From NCBI RefSeq assembly GCF_012849055.1, contig NZ_CP051677.1, forward strand, positions 682,001-746,000: a stretch of DNA of 64,000 nucleotides. The letters run 5' to 3'. A program made the translations under genes and the position numbers. This stretch comes from Spirosoma rhododendri (GTDB lineage Bacteria; Bacteroidota; Bacteroidia; Cytophagales; Spirosomataceae). Shown piece by piece: positions 36,291 through 46,554 of this stretch. Under the pieces are notes generated by a model that was given only the letters and a program-made list of their open reading frames with translations, was not told the origin of the DNA and did not search any database. The stretch's first letter is position 1. The number at the start of each line of letters is the position of its first letter.

Positions 36291-36842
36291 ATGAAAATTA
36301 CCAAACTTTTTTTCTCTCTAATTACAGTACTGGCTATTAGCCAGGCTTCGTTTGCCCAAGAAAAAACCGTTATGGTTGGTGGTGCTCCAATGTATCCGTC
36401 GAAGAACATCGTTGAGAACGCTGTCAACTCGAAAGATCACACCACGCTGGTAGCTGCTGTTAAAGCTGCTGATCTGGTTGAGACGCTGTCGGGCCCGGGT
36501 CCGTTCACGGTGTTTGCTCCCACAAACAAAGCGTTCGACAAAGTTCCTAAAGGCACGGTTGAGTCGCTGCTGAAGCCAGAAAACAAAGCACAGCTGACGA
36601 GCGTGCTGACCTATCACGTTGTACCGGGCAAAGTAAGCGCGGAAGAGCTGATGAAGATGATCAAGGACGGCAAAGGCAAAACCACGCTGAAGACCGTAAA
36701 CGGTGAGTCGCTGACGGCGATGATGAAAGGTAAGAAAGTCGAACTGATGGACGCCAAGGGCAACACTGCCACGGTAACCATCCCCGACGTAAACCAGTCG
36801 AACGGCGTTATTCACGTAATCGACACGGTCCTGATTCCGTAA
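36291..36842 (+). CDS. Secreted fasciclin-domain protein
   Basis: A 183-residue exported protein with a signal peptide (KLFFSLITVLAISQASFAQ). One fasciclin (FAS1) domain follows: NAVNSKDHTTLVAAVKAADL, GPGPFTVFAPTNKAFDKVP, LTSVLTYHVVPGKVSAEEL and the closing GVIHVIDTVLIP. FAS1 domains mediate adhesion or surface interactions. Unlike the rest of the window, the gene uses mostly GCT, AAA and CTG codons, a sign of high expression. The ATG at 36291 fits the signal peptide. Confidence 0.93.
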   Translation: MKITKLFFSLITVLAISQASFAQEKTVMVGGAPMYPSKNIVENAVNSKDHTTLVAAVKAADLVETLSGPGPFTVFAPTNKAFDKVPKGTVESLLKPENKAQLTSVLTYHVVPGKVSAEELMKMIKDGKGKTTLKTVNGESLTAMMKGKKVELMDAKGNTATVTIPDVNQSNGVIHVIDTVLIP

Positions 36843-36862
36843 TCAGTACCGATTTGTTGAAT

Positions 36863-36904
36863 ACAGCGAAGCCCGGCCAAACGGTCGGGCTTCGCTGTGT
36901 TTTG
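36863..36904. terminator. Terminator between fasciclin gene and metH
   Basis: ACAGCGAAGCCCGGCC pairs with GGTCGGGCTTCGCTGT with one mismatch and an AAAC loop, followed by GTTTT. It lies between convergent genes and can serve both strands. Confidence 0.85.
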
Positions 36905-36919
36905 CACTCTCGAACTCAC

Positions 36920-39900
36920 CTACGCGTCGTAGTTGAGTACCGGTGCCAGCCAGCGTTCGAGTTCATCCTGCGGCATGTCTTTGCGCAGGGCATAGTCGTG
37001 GACCTGATCTTTGTTGATCTTGCCGAGCGCAAAATACGTCGAGGCCGGGTGCGAGAAGTAGAACCCACTGACCGACGACGCCGGGTACATCGCAAAGCTT
37101 TCCGTCAGTTCGATACCGATTTTACCCGCGTCGAGCAGGTCGAACAGGGGTCCTTTTTCGGTATGGTCGGGGCAGGCGGGGTAGCCCGGTGCCGGACGAA
37201 TACCCTGATACTCCTCTTTCACCAGTTGCTCATTACTGAACTGCTCATTCGGCGCGTAGGGCCAGAACTCGGTACGGACGCGCTCGTGCATCCGCTCGGC
37301 GAAGGCTTCGGCAAGTCGGTCGGCGATGGCTTTGAGCATGATGCTGTTGTAGTCGTCGTGGTCGCGTTCGTAGGCTTCCAGCAGCGGTTCAATGCCGATA
37401 CCGGCGGTTACGGCAAAGCCACCGATATAGTCTTCACGGCCGCTATCGAGCGGGGCTACGAAGTCAGCCAGCGAATAGTTGGGCAGGCCGGGCGCTTTCT
37501 GATTTTGCTGCCGCAGGAAGTGCAGCACCGTTTTAGTATCGTACACCAGTTCACCCGCCGAATCAACCGACGTTTGCACAGCCGATGCCCGCGAGATTTT
37601 GTACTGAATATGCTCGTGCGAGCCGTGCCGTTCGCAGGCAATTTGCCGACGCTCTTCCTCAAAATCGTGCAGCAGCACATCGTCAACCGTCGCGTTGGCC
37701 GGATAGAAACCGACCACGGCTTTCGCCTTCAACGACTTGTTTTTGACAATGTCGTTCAGCAACGCATTGGCATCATCGAACAGTTGTTTCGCTTCGGTGC
37801 CGACGACTTTGTCTTCCAGAATAGCCGGGTACTTACCAGCCAGTTGCCAGGTCTGGAAGAAAGGCGTCCAGTCGATATAGGGAACCAGTTCGGCGATGTC
37901 GTAATCCTCGAAATAGCGGTTACCAAGGAAAGCCGGTTTGGTCGGTTCGAAATCGGACCAGTCGATTTTCGTCCGGTTTTCGCGGGCTTTCTCGATGGTC
38001 AGCGTGGCTTTGTCCTGCCGACGGCGGCTATGGTCTTCCCGCAGCTTGACGTACTCCGCCTTTATTTCGGTAAAAATCTGCTCCTTCGTCCCTACCGTGT
38101 CGCTGACAAGCCGGCCAGCAACGGGTACGCTACGGCTCGCGTCGAGCACGTGAACCACCGGCCCGGAGTAGTGCGGGTCGATTTTGACGGCTGTGTGCAT
38201 CCGCGAGGTCGTAGCCCCACCGATCAGCAGCGGAAGTTTGAACCCCTGCCGTTCCATCTCCTTCGCGACGCCCACCATTTCATCGAGCGAGGGCGTAATC
38301 AGGCCGCTCAGGCCGATAATATCGACGTTGTGTTCGCGGGCCGCGTCCAGAATTTTCTGGGTTGGCACCATCACACCTAGGTCGATGATCTCGTAGTTGT
38401 TACAACCCAGCACGACGCCCACGATGTTTTTACCTATGTCGTGCACGTCACCCTTGACGGTTGCCAGCAGGATTTTACCCGCCGACGACGAGCCGGTTCC
38501 GTTTTTTTCTGCTTCGATAAACGGGGTCAGGTAAGCCACAGCTTTTTTCATCACCCGCGCCGACTTCACGACCTGCGGCAGGAACATTTTACCCTCACCG
38601 AACAGGTCGCCCACGACGTTCATACCGTCCATGAGCGGCCCTTCGATCACGTCGAGCGGGCGGTTTACCTGCTGCCGGATTTCCTCAACGTCCTGATCGA
38701 TATAGTCGGTCAGGCCCTTGATGAGTGCGTATTTGAGCCGTTCGCGGACGGGTTCCAGCCGCCAGCTTTCGTCCTGCACGATAGCTTTACCCTTCGCCTT
38801 GACGGTTTCGGCAAACTCGACCAGCCGTTCGGTAGCGTCGTCCCGGCGGTTAAGCAGCACGTCTTCACAGCGTTCGAGCAGATCTTTCGGGATGCTGTCG
38901 TACACTTCGAGCTGCCCCGCGTTCACGATACCCATGTCCATGCCGGCGCGGATGGCGTGGTACAGGAAAGCCGAGTGCATGGCTTCGCGGACGACGTCGT
39001 TGCCCCGGAACGAAAACGAGATGTTCGACACGCCACCGCTTACCTTGGCCAGCGGCAGGTTTTCCTTGATCCAGCGCGTCGCGTTAATGAAGTCAACGGC
39101 GTAGTTATTGTGTTCTTCGATACCCGTCGCAACGGTCAGGATGTTGGGGTCGAAGATGATGTCCTGCGGGGCAAAATCGACTTCATCGACCAGAATCCGG
39201 TAGGCCCGTTCGCAGATTTCGATGCGTCGTTCGTAGGAATCGGCCTGACCGCTTTCGTCGAACGCCATAATCACTGATGCGGCCCCGTAGCGTTTGATGA
39301 GCCGGGCGCGCTCCTTGAACGCTTCTTCGCCTTCTTTCAGCGAAATGGAGTTCACGATAGCCTTTCCCTGCACGCATTTCAACCCCGCTTCGATCACTTC
39401 CCACTTCGAGGAGTCAACCATGATGGGCACGCGGGCAATGTCGGGTTCAGAAGCGATCAGGTTCAGGAACGTAGTCATCGCTTCGACAGAATCGAGCATC
39501 CCCTCGTCCATGTTAACGTCGATCACCTGCGCCCCCCTTCAACCTGTCCCCGCGCAATGCTCAGGGCTTCGTCGTAGTTACCTTCTTTGATAAGCCGGGC
39601 AAATTTCTTCGAGCCGGTTACGTTGGTACGTTCGCCGACGTTCAGGAAGTTAGTTTGCTCGGTAATTTTCAGCGGCTCTAGTCCGCTCAGTTTCTGGTAC
39701 GGTTCGGGCGTCGGGAGTGGGCGGGGTGGGTACTTGGCCGCGACCTCAGCAATGGCTTTGATATGCGGAGGTGTTGAACCACAGCAGCCACCGACGATGT
39801 TGACGAAGCCGTTCTGGATAAAATCCTCGACCTGCTCGGCCATCATTTCAGGCGTCTCGTCGTACTCGCCGAACTCGTTGGGCAGGCCCGCGTTGGGGTA

Positions 39901-40703
39901 AGCCGACGTAAAGAACGGGGCTTCCTGCGCCAGCGTCTGAATGTACGGGCGCATCGGGCGGGCACCCAGCGCGCAGTTCAGCCCGACGCTCAGCAGCGGC
40001 AGGTGAGACACCGAATACAGGAACGCTTCGGTCGTTTGTCCCGACAGCGTCCGACCGCTCGCGTCGGTGATGGTACCGGAGATCATGATGGGCACCGATG
40101 GCTTGCCCTGATCCTGAAAATATTTATCCACCGCGAACAGAGCGGCTTTCGCGTTGAGCGTGTCGAAGATGGTTTCGATCAGCAGCAGGTCGGCCCCGCC
40201 GTCGATTAGTCCGCGCACCTGCTCGTAATAAGCATCAACCAGTTCGTCGAACGTGACGGCCCGGTAAGCGGGGTTGTTCACGTCGGGCGAGAGACTGGCC
40301 GTGCGGTTGGTTGGTCCCATCGCCCCGGCTACGTAGCGCGGCTTGTCGGGGTTTTGTTGCGTTACAGCATCGGCTTCGAGTTTGGCGATCCGGGCCGATT
40401 CATAGTTGAGTTCGTAGACCAGTTCCTCCATCCGGTAGTCGGCCATGGCGATCGACGTACCGCTGAAGGTGTTCGTTTCAATAATATCGGAACCCGCATC
40501 AAGATACTGCCGGTGAATCTCCCGGATGACGTCGGGGCGGGTTAGCGACAGCAGGTCGTTGTTGCCCTTCAGGTCGTGCGACCAGTCGGCGAAGCGTTCC
40601 CCCGATAGTCTTCCTCCGTCAGGTTATACTGCTGAATCATAGAACCCATTGCGCCGTCGAGGACAAGGATTCGGTCGCGAAGGTGGTCGTATATCGTTTT
40701 CAA
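36920..40703 (-). CDS. metH: Cobalamin-dependent methionine synthase MetH, frame broken twice
   Basis: Transfers methyl from methyltetrahydrofolate to homocysteine. All modules are present. The homocysteine domain has [13 protein letters not shown] and zinc cysteines in GLNCALG and GGCCGS. The folate domain has [13 protein letters not shown] and VNMDEGMLD. The cobalamin domain has [17 protein letters not shown] (His ligand). The activation domain ends with [14 protein letters not shown]. The frame breaks at 40599-40603 (EEDYRG then NASPTG instead of ERFADW) and at 39532-39537 (VEGGRR instead of VEGGAQVIDV). One added G at each site restores about 1260 residues. I prefer the TTG at 40703 ([13 protein letters not shown]); a TTG at 40754 is also in frame. 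Such a core enzyme is unlikely to be doubly dead. Confidence 0.93.
39532..39537 (-). other. Frame break in metH at G6
   Basis: Six C on the plus strand. The coding strand reads GAAGGGGGGCGCAGG; with a seventh G it reads EGGAQVIDV, the conserved folate-domain entry. Confidence 0.85.
40599..40603 (-). other. Frame break in metH at G5
   Basis: Five C on the plus strand. The coding strand gives YRGNASP and a stop soon after; with a sixth G it gives [18 protein letters not shown], standard MetH sequence that continues to the next frame without a gap. Confidence 0.87.
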
Positions 40704-40794
40704 GCGAAACCGTAATTTGGTTGAACCGACCGTACCTACAGTCGGTACGGACAAGCAGAGACGGGTAGCCCCCGGAAAGACCGTTGCTCTTCGA

Positions 40795-40802
40795 CAAAGA
40801 TA
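40795..40802 (-). promoter_or_regulatory. Candidate -7 element of metH
   Basis: TATCTTTG on the minus strand, exact TAnnTTTG. The implied leader is short (about 85 bases to the TTG at 40703). No SAM or cobalamin riboswitch structure was recognised in it. Confidence 0.5.
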
Positions 40803-40847
40803 CGCCGACAGGGGCTGATCCGTCGAAAAAGGCTTACTTTTACGGCG

Positions 40848-40892
40848 CGGGAACGGGCAAAACGGGTGTAATCCTGTTTGGCCCGTTCCCGC
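40848..40892. repeat. Inverted repeat between metH and ppx
   Basis: GCGGGAACGGGC and GCCCGTTCCCGC are perfect 12-bp inverted arms with a partly paired core. It lies between the divergent promoters, so it may be an operator or a leader hairpin of the ppx message. Confidence 0.5.
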
Positions 40893-40914
40893 CTTACGTA
40901 TCTCCTATTCTTGC

Positions 40915-41799
40915 ATGAAACTGGCAGCCATTGATATCGGTTCCAACGCGGCCCGGCTCCAAATATCGACCGTCCTGCACAACGACGATCAGGTTAGTTT
41001 TAAAAAGGTCGAATACGTGCGGTTTCCGCTGCGGCTGGGCCACGACGTGTTTAATTTTGGCCGACTGACGCCCGAAAGCGAAGCCCGCACCACCAAGCTG
41101 ATGCAGGTATACAAGCTGCTGATGGAGCTGCACGAGGTTGAGCACTACATGGCCTGCGCGACGTCGGCCATGCGCGAATCCGACAACGGCCACGAGGTAG
41201 CCAAACGCATCGAAGCCAGCACCGGCATCAAAATTCAGATTATCGACGGGCAGAAAGAAGCCCAGCTTATCAACAATGTGGTAGTGCAGTCGCTCGACGA
41301 TCGGCAGTTTATCCACATCGACGTGGGCGGGGGCAGCACCGAACTCAACCTGTACCAACACCGGGAAAAGATCGCGTCGAAATCGTTCAAGATCGGCTCG
41401 GTGCGGCTGCTGGAAGGCAAGGAAACGAAGGGAGCCTGGCGCAAAATGCAGGATTGGGTCGAAGAGTACCTCGATGCCAGTCAGGAAATTGTGGCCGTCG
41501 GGACGGGGGGCAACATCAGCAAGCTGTTCAGCATGGCCGCCAAACTCTCCGACGCAACCACGACTCTGAGCGAGATCGAGCACATCCGCAACTACGTCGC
41601 CAACTTCAGCCAGGAAGACCGTATCAACAAGCTCCGCCTGAACGCCGACCGGGCCGACGTTATCGTCCCGGCCGCCGACATCTATATCTCGGTGATGCGA
41701 TGGGCGGGTGCCAAAACAATCATGGTCCCCGATCTGGGCCTGAAAGATGGTATCATGCAGCTTGTCTACGAGCAGGTTTGCAGCCGGAAGAAGAAATAG
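40915..41799 (+). CDS. Ppx/GppA-family exopolyphosphatase
   Basis: Hydrolyses polyphosphate and/or pppGpp. The 294-residue protein has the ASKHA fold: phosphate-1 loop KLAAIDIGSNAARLQIS, CATSAMRESDNG, DGQKEAQLI, phosphate-2 loop FIHIDVGGGSTELNLY and the GTGGNISKLFSMA adenosine-like motif. It lacks the extra C-terminal HD-type domain of long Ppx forms, as is usual for the short type. Divergent from metH. Confidence 0.93.
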   Translation: MKLAAIDIGSNAARLQISTVLHNDDQVSFKKVEYVRFPLRLGHDVFNFGRLTPESEARTTKLMQVYKLLMELHEVEHYMACATSAMRESDNGHEVAKRIEASTGIKIQIIDGQKEAQLINNVVVQSLDDRQFIHIDVGGGSTELNLYQHREKIASKSFKIGSVRLLEGKETKGAWRKMQDWVEEYLDASQEIVAVGTGGNISKLFSMAAKLSDATTTLSEIEHIRNYVANFSQEDRINKLRLNADRADVIVPAADIYISVMRWAGAKTIMVPDLGLKDGIMQLVYEQVCSRKKK

Positions 41800-41827
41800 G
41801 TATCCGGTATCCGGTTTGCTGTGCACG

Positions 41828-41981
41828 GTTGCTGGCGCGAACGGTGTAGCCTGGACCGGTCCGCCGGTGCGGTCCACGTCCGAATGGCCGCGAGAGCGAC
41901 CAAAAAAGCTGCCGCCTGCAACAGTTGCCCTGACGGGCACCCGGACCTGGAGGTCCAGGCTACACCGTTCGCGCCAGCAAC
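41828..41981. repeat. Inverted-repeat element, family B copy 2
   Basis: Perfect 30-bp inverted arms at 41828-41857 and 41952-41981, including GGTGTAGCCTGGACC. The core shares AAAAAGCTGCCGCC and CTGACGG stretches with the copy at 13831. Short CTACGAACAACAAACTACG repeats follow. It lies between convergent ppx and phosphatase genes. Confidence 0.9.
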
Positions 41982-42013
41982 TACGAACAACAAACTACGA
42001 ACGACAAACTCCC

Positions 42014-43003
42014 TTACCCCTTCGGTATCAGCTTCGTATACAGGATCGCGCCTTTGGCGTCGATGATCTGGACGAGGAACTGATCGGGCTGGATGGAGAA
42101 TGTCATAAAGCCGTTGACGCCCTTGTAAAACACGTTCCAGGGCATTTGATGCGGTACATTGCTCAGCTCCGAACCCGCCCCCGACAGGAAATGATGTGTC
42201 GGTCCGGCGGCTTTGTTGTACTGTAAATCGTGATCGTGGCCACAGAGGTAGACATCGACCTTGTACTGATTCAGGATCGGCTCCAGTTTGCTGCGTACCG
42301 GGCCAGAGACGTTGACCCGCTTACCCGCCGTGTAGAGCGGATGATGCCCCACCACCACGCGCCACCGGATGCTGGGGTCCGGGTCGGCGAGGGTTTCGCG
42401 AAGCCATCGTAGCTGAGCGGTCGTATCCTGTTTGGCGAGTTCGGCCATCATCTCCGGGTCATTATAATAGCCGGTTTCGAGGCCGTTGGTGTCCAGAAAA
42501 ACGAACTGCACCGTTTTACCACCCGACAGCCGTTTTTTCATCGTGTAGTACCGGGCGGGCATGTGCCACCGCCGGCTGATCTTGCCGTAGTCGATCTGCG
42601 CGTCGACGTTACCGTAATAGTCGTGATTGCCGAGAATAGCGTACCAGTCGCGTTGTAGCCAGGCGTAGTGGTACACCTGCTCGAAGCTGCTTTGCCAGAG
42701 GGGGTCCTGCACACTGGCGACGCCCTGCGGGTAGATATTGTCGCCGGTCGAGATGATGAAACTACCGCCCAGGCCAGCCATCGCCTTCGCCATCTGCAAG
42801 GCTACTTCGCGCTGATGAAACTCGCCTTGCCGCCCCCAATCGCCGATGACCGCGAAGTTCAGTGCGTTGTCGAGCGTTTGCAGGTTCGGAATAACACCCA
42901 ATTCATACCCTGCCGCCAGTTGATTGCTGTAGTCGACGGGCCGCTGTGCCAAAATAGCGCAACTATATAGAACGATTAGCAGGGTAGAAAGGACTATTTT
43001 CAT
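42014..43003 (-). CDS. Secreted purple-acid-phosphatase-like metallophosphatase
   Basis: A 329-residue exported phosphoesterase resembling tartrate-resistant acid phosphatase. After a signal peptide (MKIVLSTLLIVLYSCAILAQ) come the metal motifs NFAVIGDWG, STGDNIYPQGV, AILGNHDYYG, VVVGHHPLYTAG and VDVYLCGHDHDLQY, the complete calcineurin-like set. The start at 43003 fits the signal peptide; the frame is open to 43033. Role in phosphate scavenging is inferred. Confidence 0.92.
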   Translation of the reverse strand: MKIVLSTLLIVLYSCAILAQRPVDYSNQLAAGYELGVIPNLQTLDNALNFAVIGDWGRQGEFHQREVALQMAKAMAGLGGSFIISTGDNIYPQGVASVQDPLWQSSFEQVYHYAWLQRDWYAILGNHDYYGNVDAQIDYGKISRRWHMPARYYTMKKRLSGGKTVQFVFLDTNGLETGYYNDPEMMAELAKQDTTAQLRWLRETLADPDPSIRWRVVVGHHPLYTAGKRVNVSGPVRSKLEPILNQYKVDVYLCGHDHDLQYNKAAGPTHHFLSGAGSELSNVPHQMPWNVFYKGVNGFMTFSIQPDQFLVQIIDAKGAILYTKLIPKG

Positions 43004-43405
43004 ACAAAAACTATAAAGACGAAAAAGAAACAAAACTAAGATTACCCACCGATCATTTACAGCAGTCGTTGTTAACCATTCGTTACCAGAACACTACAAA
43101 ATCATCTACTTTTCTTAACAACGACTAATTGTTTTTTAGCCACGGAACGTAGGCCGTACTTACCGATCCGTGTAGCGTTCAGATTCAGTAGTGTCTCTCA
43201 TTGCACTCATCACGGCAATCAGCCATACGAATGATACGCGATTCACTATCAGGCAATTGATTTATAATCTATTTGAAAAAAGTGGTTACTAAGCAGCCAT
43301 GCGTATTGTTTGCCGTAGATATTATTAAATTTTTAAATAACACTTCCTATCTCCTGACCGGTGCGGATAAGGGTGAAATTTGCCCCCCTCAATCCAAACT
43401 AAATC
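43004..43405. promoter_or_regulatory. AT-rich control region before the first SusC gene
   Basis: About 400 bases without a gene. It contains TAATCTATTTGAA at 43265-43277, 129 bp before the SusC start. The same 13-mer occurs on the minus strand at 57434-57446 upstream of the sugar transporter. No clear TTTG/TAnnTTTG pair, as often with activator-dependent SusC promoters. Confidence 0.45.
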
Positions 43406-46400
43406 ATGACAAATCTTTACGCCTTCTCACCGCCCCCTCAGTACCGGCGGTGGGCTGTGGTTTGTATTTTACTGAGTTTGCTGGCTTTTGCCGCGCAGGC
43501 GAAAAACCCCGGCATTCGTGCAGCGTCGCGCGCCGTGCTGGCCGACGTAACCGTTACCGGGCAAGTAACGGATGCCGCGACCGGCGAAGCCCTCGCGGGC
43601 TGTAGCGTCGTAGTCAAAGGTACGCAGCGCGGCACGACGACCGACGCCAACGGTAACTACCGCCTATCTGTACCCAACGGCAACGTAACGCTGGTGTTTG
43701 GCTTCATCGGCTTCGTCTCGCAGGAGATTGTCGTCGGCAATCAAACTGCCATCAACGTCGGGCTGAAATCGTCGGCGTCGGAGCTGAATCAGGTCGTTGT
43801 GATCGGCTACGGCAGCACGACCAAGCGCGACATGACCGGCTCGATTAAGTCGATCAAAAGTGCTGATTTTAACCGGGGTATCATCAACTCACCGGAGCAA
43901 CTGATTCAGGGCAAAATCGCAGGTGTCAACGTAACCTCGGCGAGTGGCGAACCGGGTAGTACGCAGACGATTACCATTCGCGGACCGGGTGGTATCCGTA
44001 CGGGTAGTACGCCCCTATTCGTTCTCGACGGGCTGCCGCTCGACAACTCCTCGACCGGTGGCGCAACCAACCCGCTGACGTTCCTGAACCCCCAGGACAT
44101 CGAAAGCATCGACGTTCTGAAAGATGCGTCGGCAACGGCGATTTACGGGGCGCGGGGTGCTAATGGCGTCGTGCTTATTACGACAAAAAAAGGTAAGTCG
44201 GGCACGTCGAACCTGACGCTGTCGGCGAGTGTGGGTGTGTCGAATCTGGCGCGTCCGCTGAACGTGTTTTCTGCCGACGAATACCGGCGGCAGGTCGTTG
44301 CGGTTGGTGGTGTGCTCGACGATAAAGGTGGCGCAACCGACTGGCAGAAAGTAGTTAGCCGTACGGCCGTGACGCAGAATTATAACCTCGGCTTCAACGG
44401 CGGTTCGCAGAAGCTGACCTATTTTGGGTCGGTTGGTGTGCAGCGGCAGCAGGGTGTGTTGAAAAACAGTCAGCTGAACCGCTACACGGGTCGTATCAAC
44501 GTAACGCAGCAGTTGCTCGAAGACCGGCTGTCGCTGGACGTCAACCTGAATGCGTCGTACACCGACAATCAGCGGCCACCCATCACCAGTCTGGTCGGCG
44601 GAGCTATTTCGGCCAACCCGACCTACCCAGCCTACGACTCGACCGGCGCACCCTACCAGTATCAGAGTGGTGTGAATCCGCTGATCTCGATGAACCTGAA
44701 TAAGGACGTGACGGCCACGACCCGGGTTATCGCAAACGTATCGCCCTCGTTCAAAATCCTGAAGAACCTGGTTTACAAGCTGAACCTCGGCCTTGATTAT
44801 TCCAACGCCAATCAGGACGTACAAGCACTGGCAAACGCGGTGCCGCAGCAGGATGGTCGTCTGGACAGTTACTACACCAACAACCGCAACACGCTGGTAG
44901 AGAACTATTTCACATATACGCTGAACCAGGGCAGCCACAACCTGACCGCGCTGCTGGGTCATTCGTACCAGAAGTTTTTCATTCAGGGCCGCAACTGGAG
45001 CATCAACAAATTTCCGATCACGCCCGTCGAACCAATCTACAACCCCGGCCTGGGGCAGGACCTCTCGCTGGCCAACAACCAGCCGGGCGGCTACGCGATT
45101 CAAAACGAACTCCAGTCGTTCTTCGGCCGGGCCACGTACAACTTTAAAGACCGCTATCTGCTGACGGCGACGCTGCGCGCCGACGGATCGAGCAAATTTG
45201 GCTCGAACAATAAGTACGGCGTCTTCCCGTCGTTCTCGGCAGGCTGGCGTCTGTCGGACGAAGATTTCCTGAAATCAGGCCCGTTTACCGATCTGAAACT
45301 ACGCGCTGGCTGGGGGCAGACGGGCAACCAGGAAATTCCGGCCAAGATCACGCAGGCACTGTACACGGCGACCGTTTCGGGCACGACGAGTTACCCGCTC
45401 AACAGTTCGAGCACCTACCCCGCCGGCATTTCATACACGCGGCTGGCCAACCCCGATATTCAGTGGGAAGTGTCGACGCAGACCGACCTCGGCCTTGATT
45501 TCGCCATCTTCAACGGGGCGCTGTCGGGTTCGGTCGATTATTTCCGCAAGGTGTCGGAGAAAATTCTGCTACAGGTTATCCCCGCCGACCCCGTTCAACC
45601 CGCCAGCACCTACTGGACCAACGTACCCGACATGCGGATCACGAACCAGGGGCTTGAACTGGACCTGAATTACCGCTACAGCAGCCAGAGCGGGTTCCGT
45701 TTCGACATTGGGGGCAACCTGACGTTCATCAAAAACGTGGTCACCAACTCGCCCTATTCGGTTATCACGTCGGGGTCGGCCAACGGCTCGGGCCTGACCT
45801 CGGCAACGATCAACGGCTACGTCAACAACCAGCCCATCGGCACGTTCTTTCTGAAAGAGTTTACCGGTTTCGATGAGAAGGGCATGAGTACTTATCGTGA
45901 TACCGACGGCGATGGACTCGTGACGGATAAAGACCGGGTGGCCCTCGGCAGTGCGCTGCCTACGAAGCAGTTCAATATTAACACGACGCTGGCCTACAAA
46001 GGCTTCGATCTGGCGATCAACTTCAACGGCGTGTCGGGCAACAAAGTGTATGACAACACGGCTAACGCCAACTTCTACAAACTGCGGCTGAGCAAGGGCC
46101 TGAACGTGACGCCCGAAGCGGTGCAATACGCGCAGGAGTCGATCAACAACTCGGCGCCGGTATCGTCGCGCTTCCTGAAAGACGGTCGGTTCTTCCGGCT
46201 TAACAACCTCGCGCTGGGGTACAATCTCAGCCCGAAGCTGATCGGCATGAACCGCTGGGTTAATAACATCCGTCTGTCGGTAACGGGGCAAAACCTGTTC
46301 GTCATTACGCCCTACAACGGCTACGACCCGGAAGTCAACGGCAACCAGGCTATCAACGGGGTTGTCTCGTACGGCATCGACTACCTCGCCTACCCCAAAG

Positions 46401-46438
46401 CCCGGACGGTTATTGTTGGTTTAAATCTGACGTTCTAA
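43406..46438 (+). CDS. SusC/RagA-family TonB-dependent transporter (pair 1)
   Basis: Outer-membrane importer of oligosaccharides, working with the SusD lid encoded next. 1010 residues. A signal segment (AVVCILLSLLAFAAQA) precedes the carboxypeptidase-like domain (VTGQVTDAATGEALAGCSVVVKGTQRGTTTDANGNY). The TonB-box region, plug (VVVIGYGSTTKRDMTGSIKSI, VTSASGEPGSTQTITIRGPG, IEVLKDASATAIYGARGANGVV-type motif) and barrel follow, ending in VIVGLNLTF. The frame is intact. It converges on the fructanase operon. Substrate probably fructan, judging from place and shared upstream motif. Confidence 0.95.
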   Translation: MTNLYAFSPPPQYRRWAVVCILLSLLAFAAQAKNPGIRAASRAVLADVTVTGQVTDAATGEALAGCSVVVKGTQRGTTTDANGNYRLSVPNGNVTLVFGFIGFVSQEIVVGNQTAINVGLKSSASELNQVVVIGYGSTTKRDMTGSIKSIKSADFNRGIINSPEQLIQGKIAGVNVTSASGEPGSTQTITIRGPGGIRTGSTPLFVLDGLPLDNSSTGGATNPLTFLNPQDIESIDVLKDASATAIYGARGANGVVLITTKKGKSGTSNLTLSASVGVSNLARPLNVFSADEYRRQVVAVGGVLDDKGGATDWQKVVSRTAVTQNYNLGFNGGSQKLTYFGSVGVQRQQGVLKNSQLNRYTGRINVTQQLLEDRLSLDVNLNASYTDNQRPPITSLVGGAISANPTYPAYDSTGAPYQYQSGVNPLISMNLNKDVTATTRVIANVSPSFKILKNLVYKLNLGLDYSNANQDVQALANAVPQQDGRLDSYYTNNRNTLVENYFTYTLNQGSHNLTALLGHSYQKFFIQGRNWSINKFPITPVEPIYNPGLGQDLSLANNQPGGYAIQNELQSFFGRATYNFKDRYLLTATLRADGSSKFGSNNKYGVFPSFSAGWRLSDEDFLKSGPFTDLKLRAGWGQTGNQEIPAKITQALYTATVSGTTSYPLNSSSTYPAGISYTRLANPDIQWEVSTQTDLGLDFAIFNGALSGSVDYFRKVSEKILLQVIPADPVQPASTYWTNVPDMRITNQGLELDLNYRYSSQSGFRFDIGGNLTFIKNVVTNSPYSVITSGSANGSGLTSATINGYVNNQPIGTFFLKEFTGFDEKGMSTYRDTDGDGLVTDKDRVALGSALPTKQFNINTTLAYKGFDLAINFNGVSGNKVYDNTANANFYKLRLSKGLNVTPEAVQYAQESINNSAPVSSRFLKDGRFFRLNNLALGYNLSPKLIGMNRWVNNIRLSVTGQNLFVITPYNGYDPEVNGNQAINGVVSYGIDYLAYPKARTVIVGLNLTF

Positions 46439-46440
46439 AG

Positions 46441-46551
46441 CTGGTTTAAAGTTTAAGGTTTAAGGTCTAACGTTCAAGGTTTTTCCGGCGGTATCAGTGA
46501 TCGACTGGTCAACAACTTTAAACGTTGAACCTTGGACTTTGAACCCTCCCA
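46441..46551. repeat. Imperfect inverted repeat between susC and susD (family E)
   Basis: GGTTTAAAGTTTAAGGTTTAAGG faces TTTAAACGTTGAACC and TTGGACTTTGAACC. Similar text is at 6932-7020. In this position it may set relative expression of the pair. Confidence 0.5.
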
Positions 46552-46554
46552 AAG

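Noticed and set aside
36854..38380. 508-codon open frame on the plus strand opposite metH
   Set aside because: The minus strand here encodes clear MetH activation and cobalamin domains. The plus-strand frame has no family features and is a shadow of GC-rich codons.
40704..40914. SAM or cobalamin riboswitch before metH
   Set aside because: The leader is short and shows only a simple hairpin; I see no SAM-box or B12-box consensus.
40894..41940. 348-codon minus-strand frame opposite ppx
   Set aside because: The plus strand holds a complete Ppx/GppA family protein. The antisense frame has no recognisable motif.
44015..45103. Long antisense frames within the SusC and SusD genes
   Set aside because: Arginine/valine-rich shadows of intact SusC and SusD coding sequence; no start context or family match.
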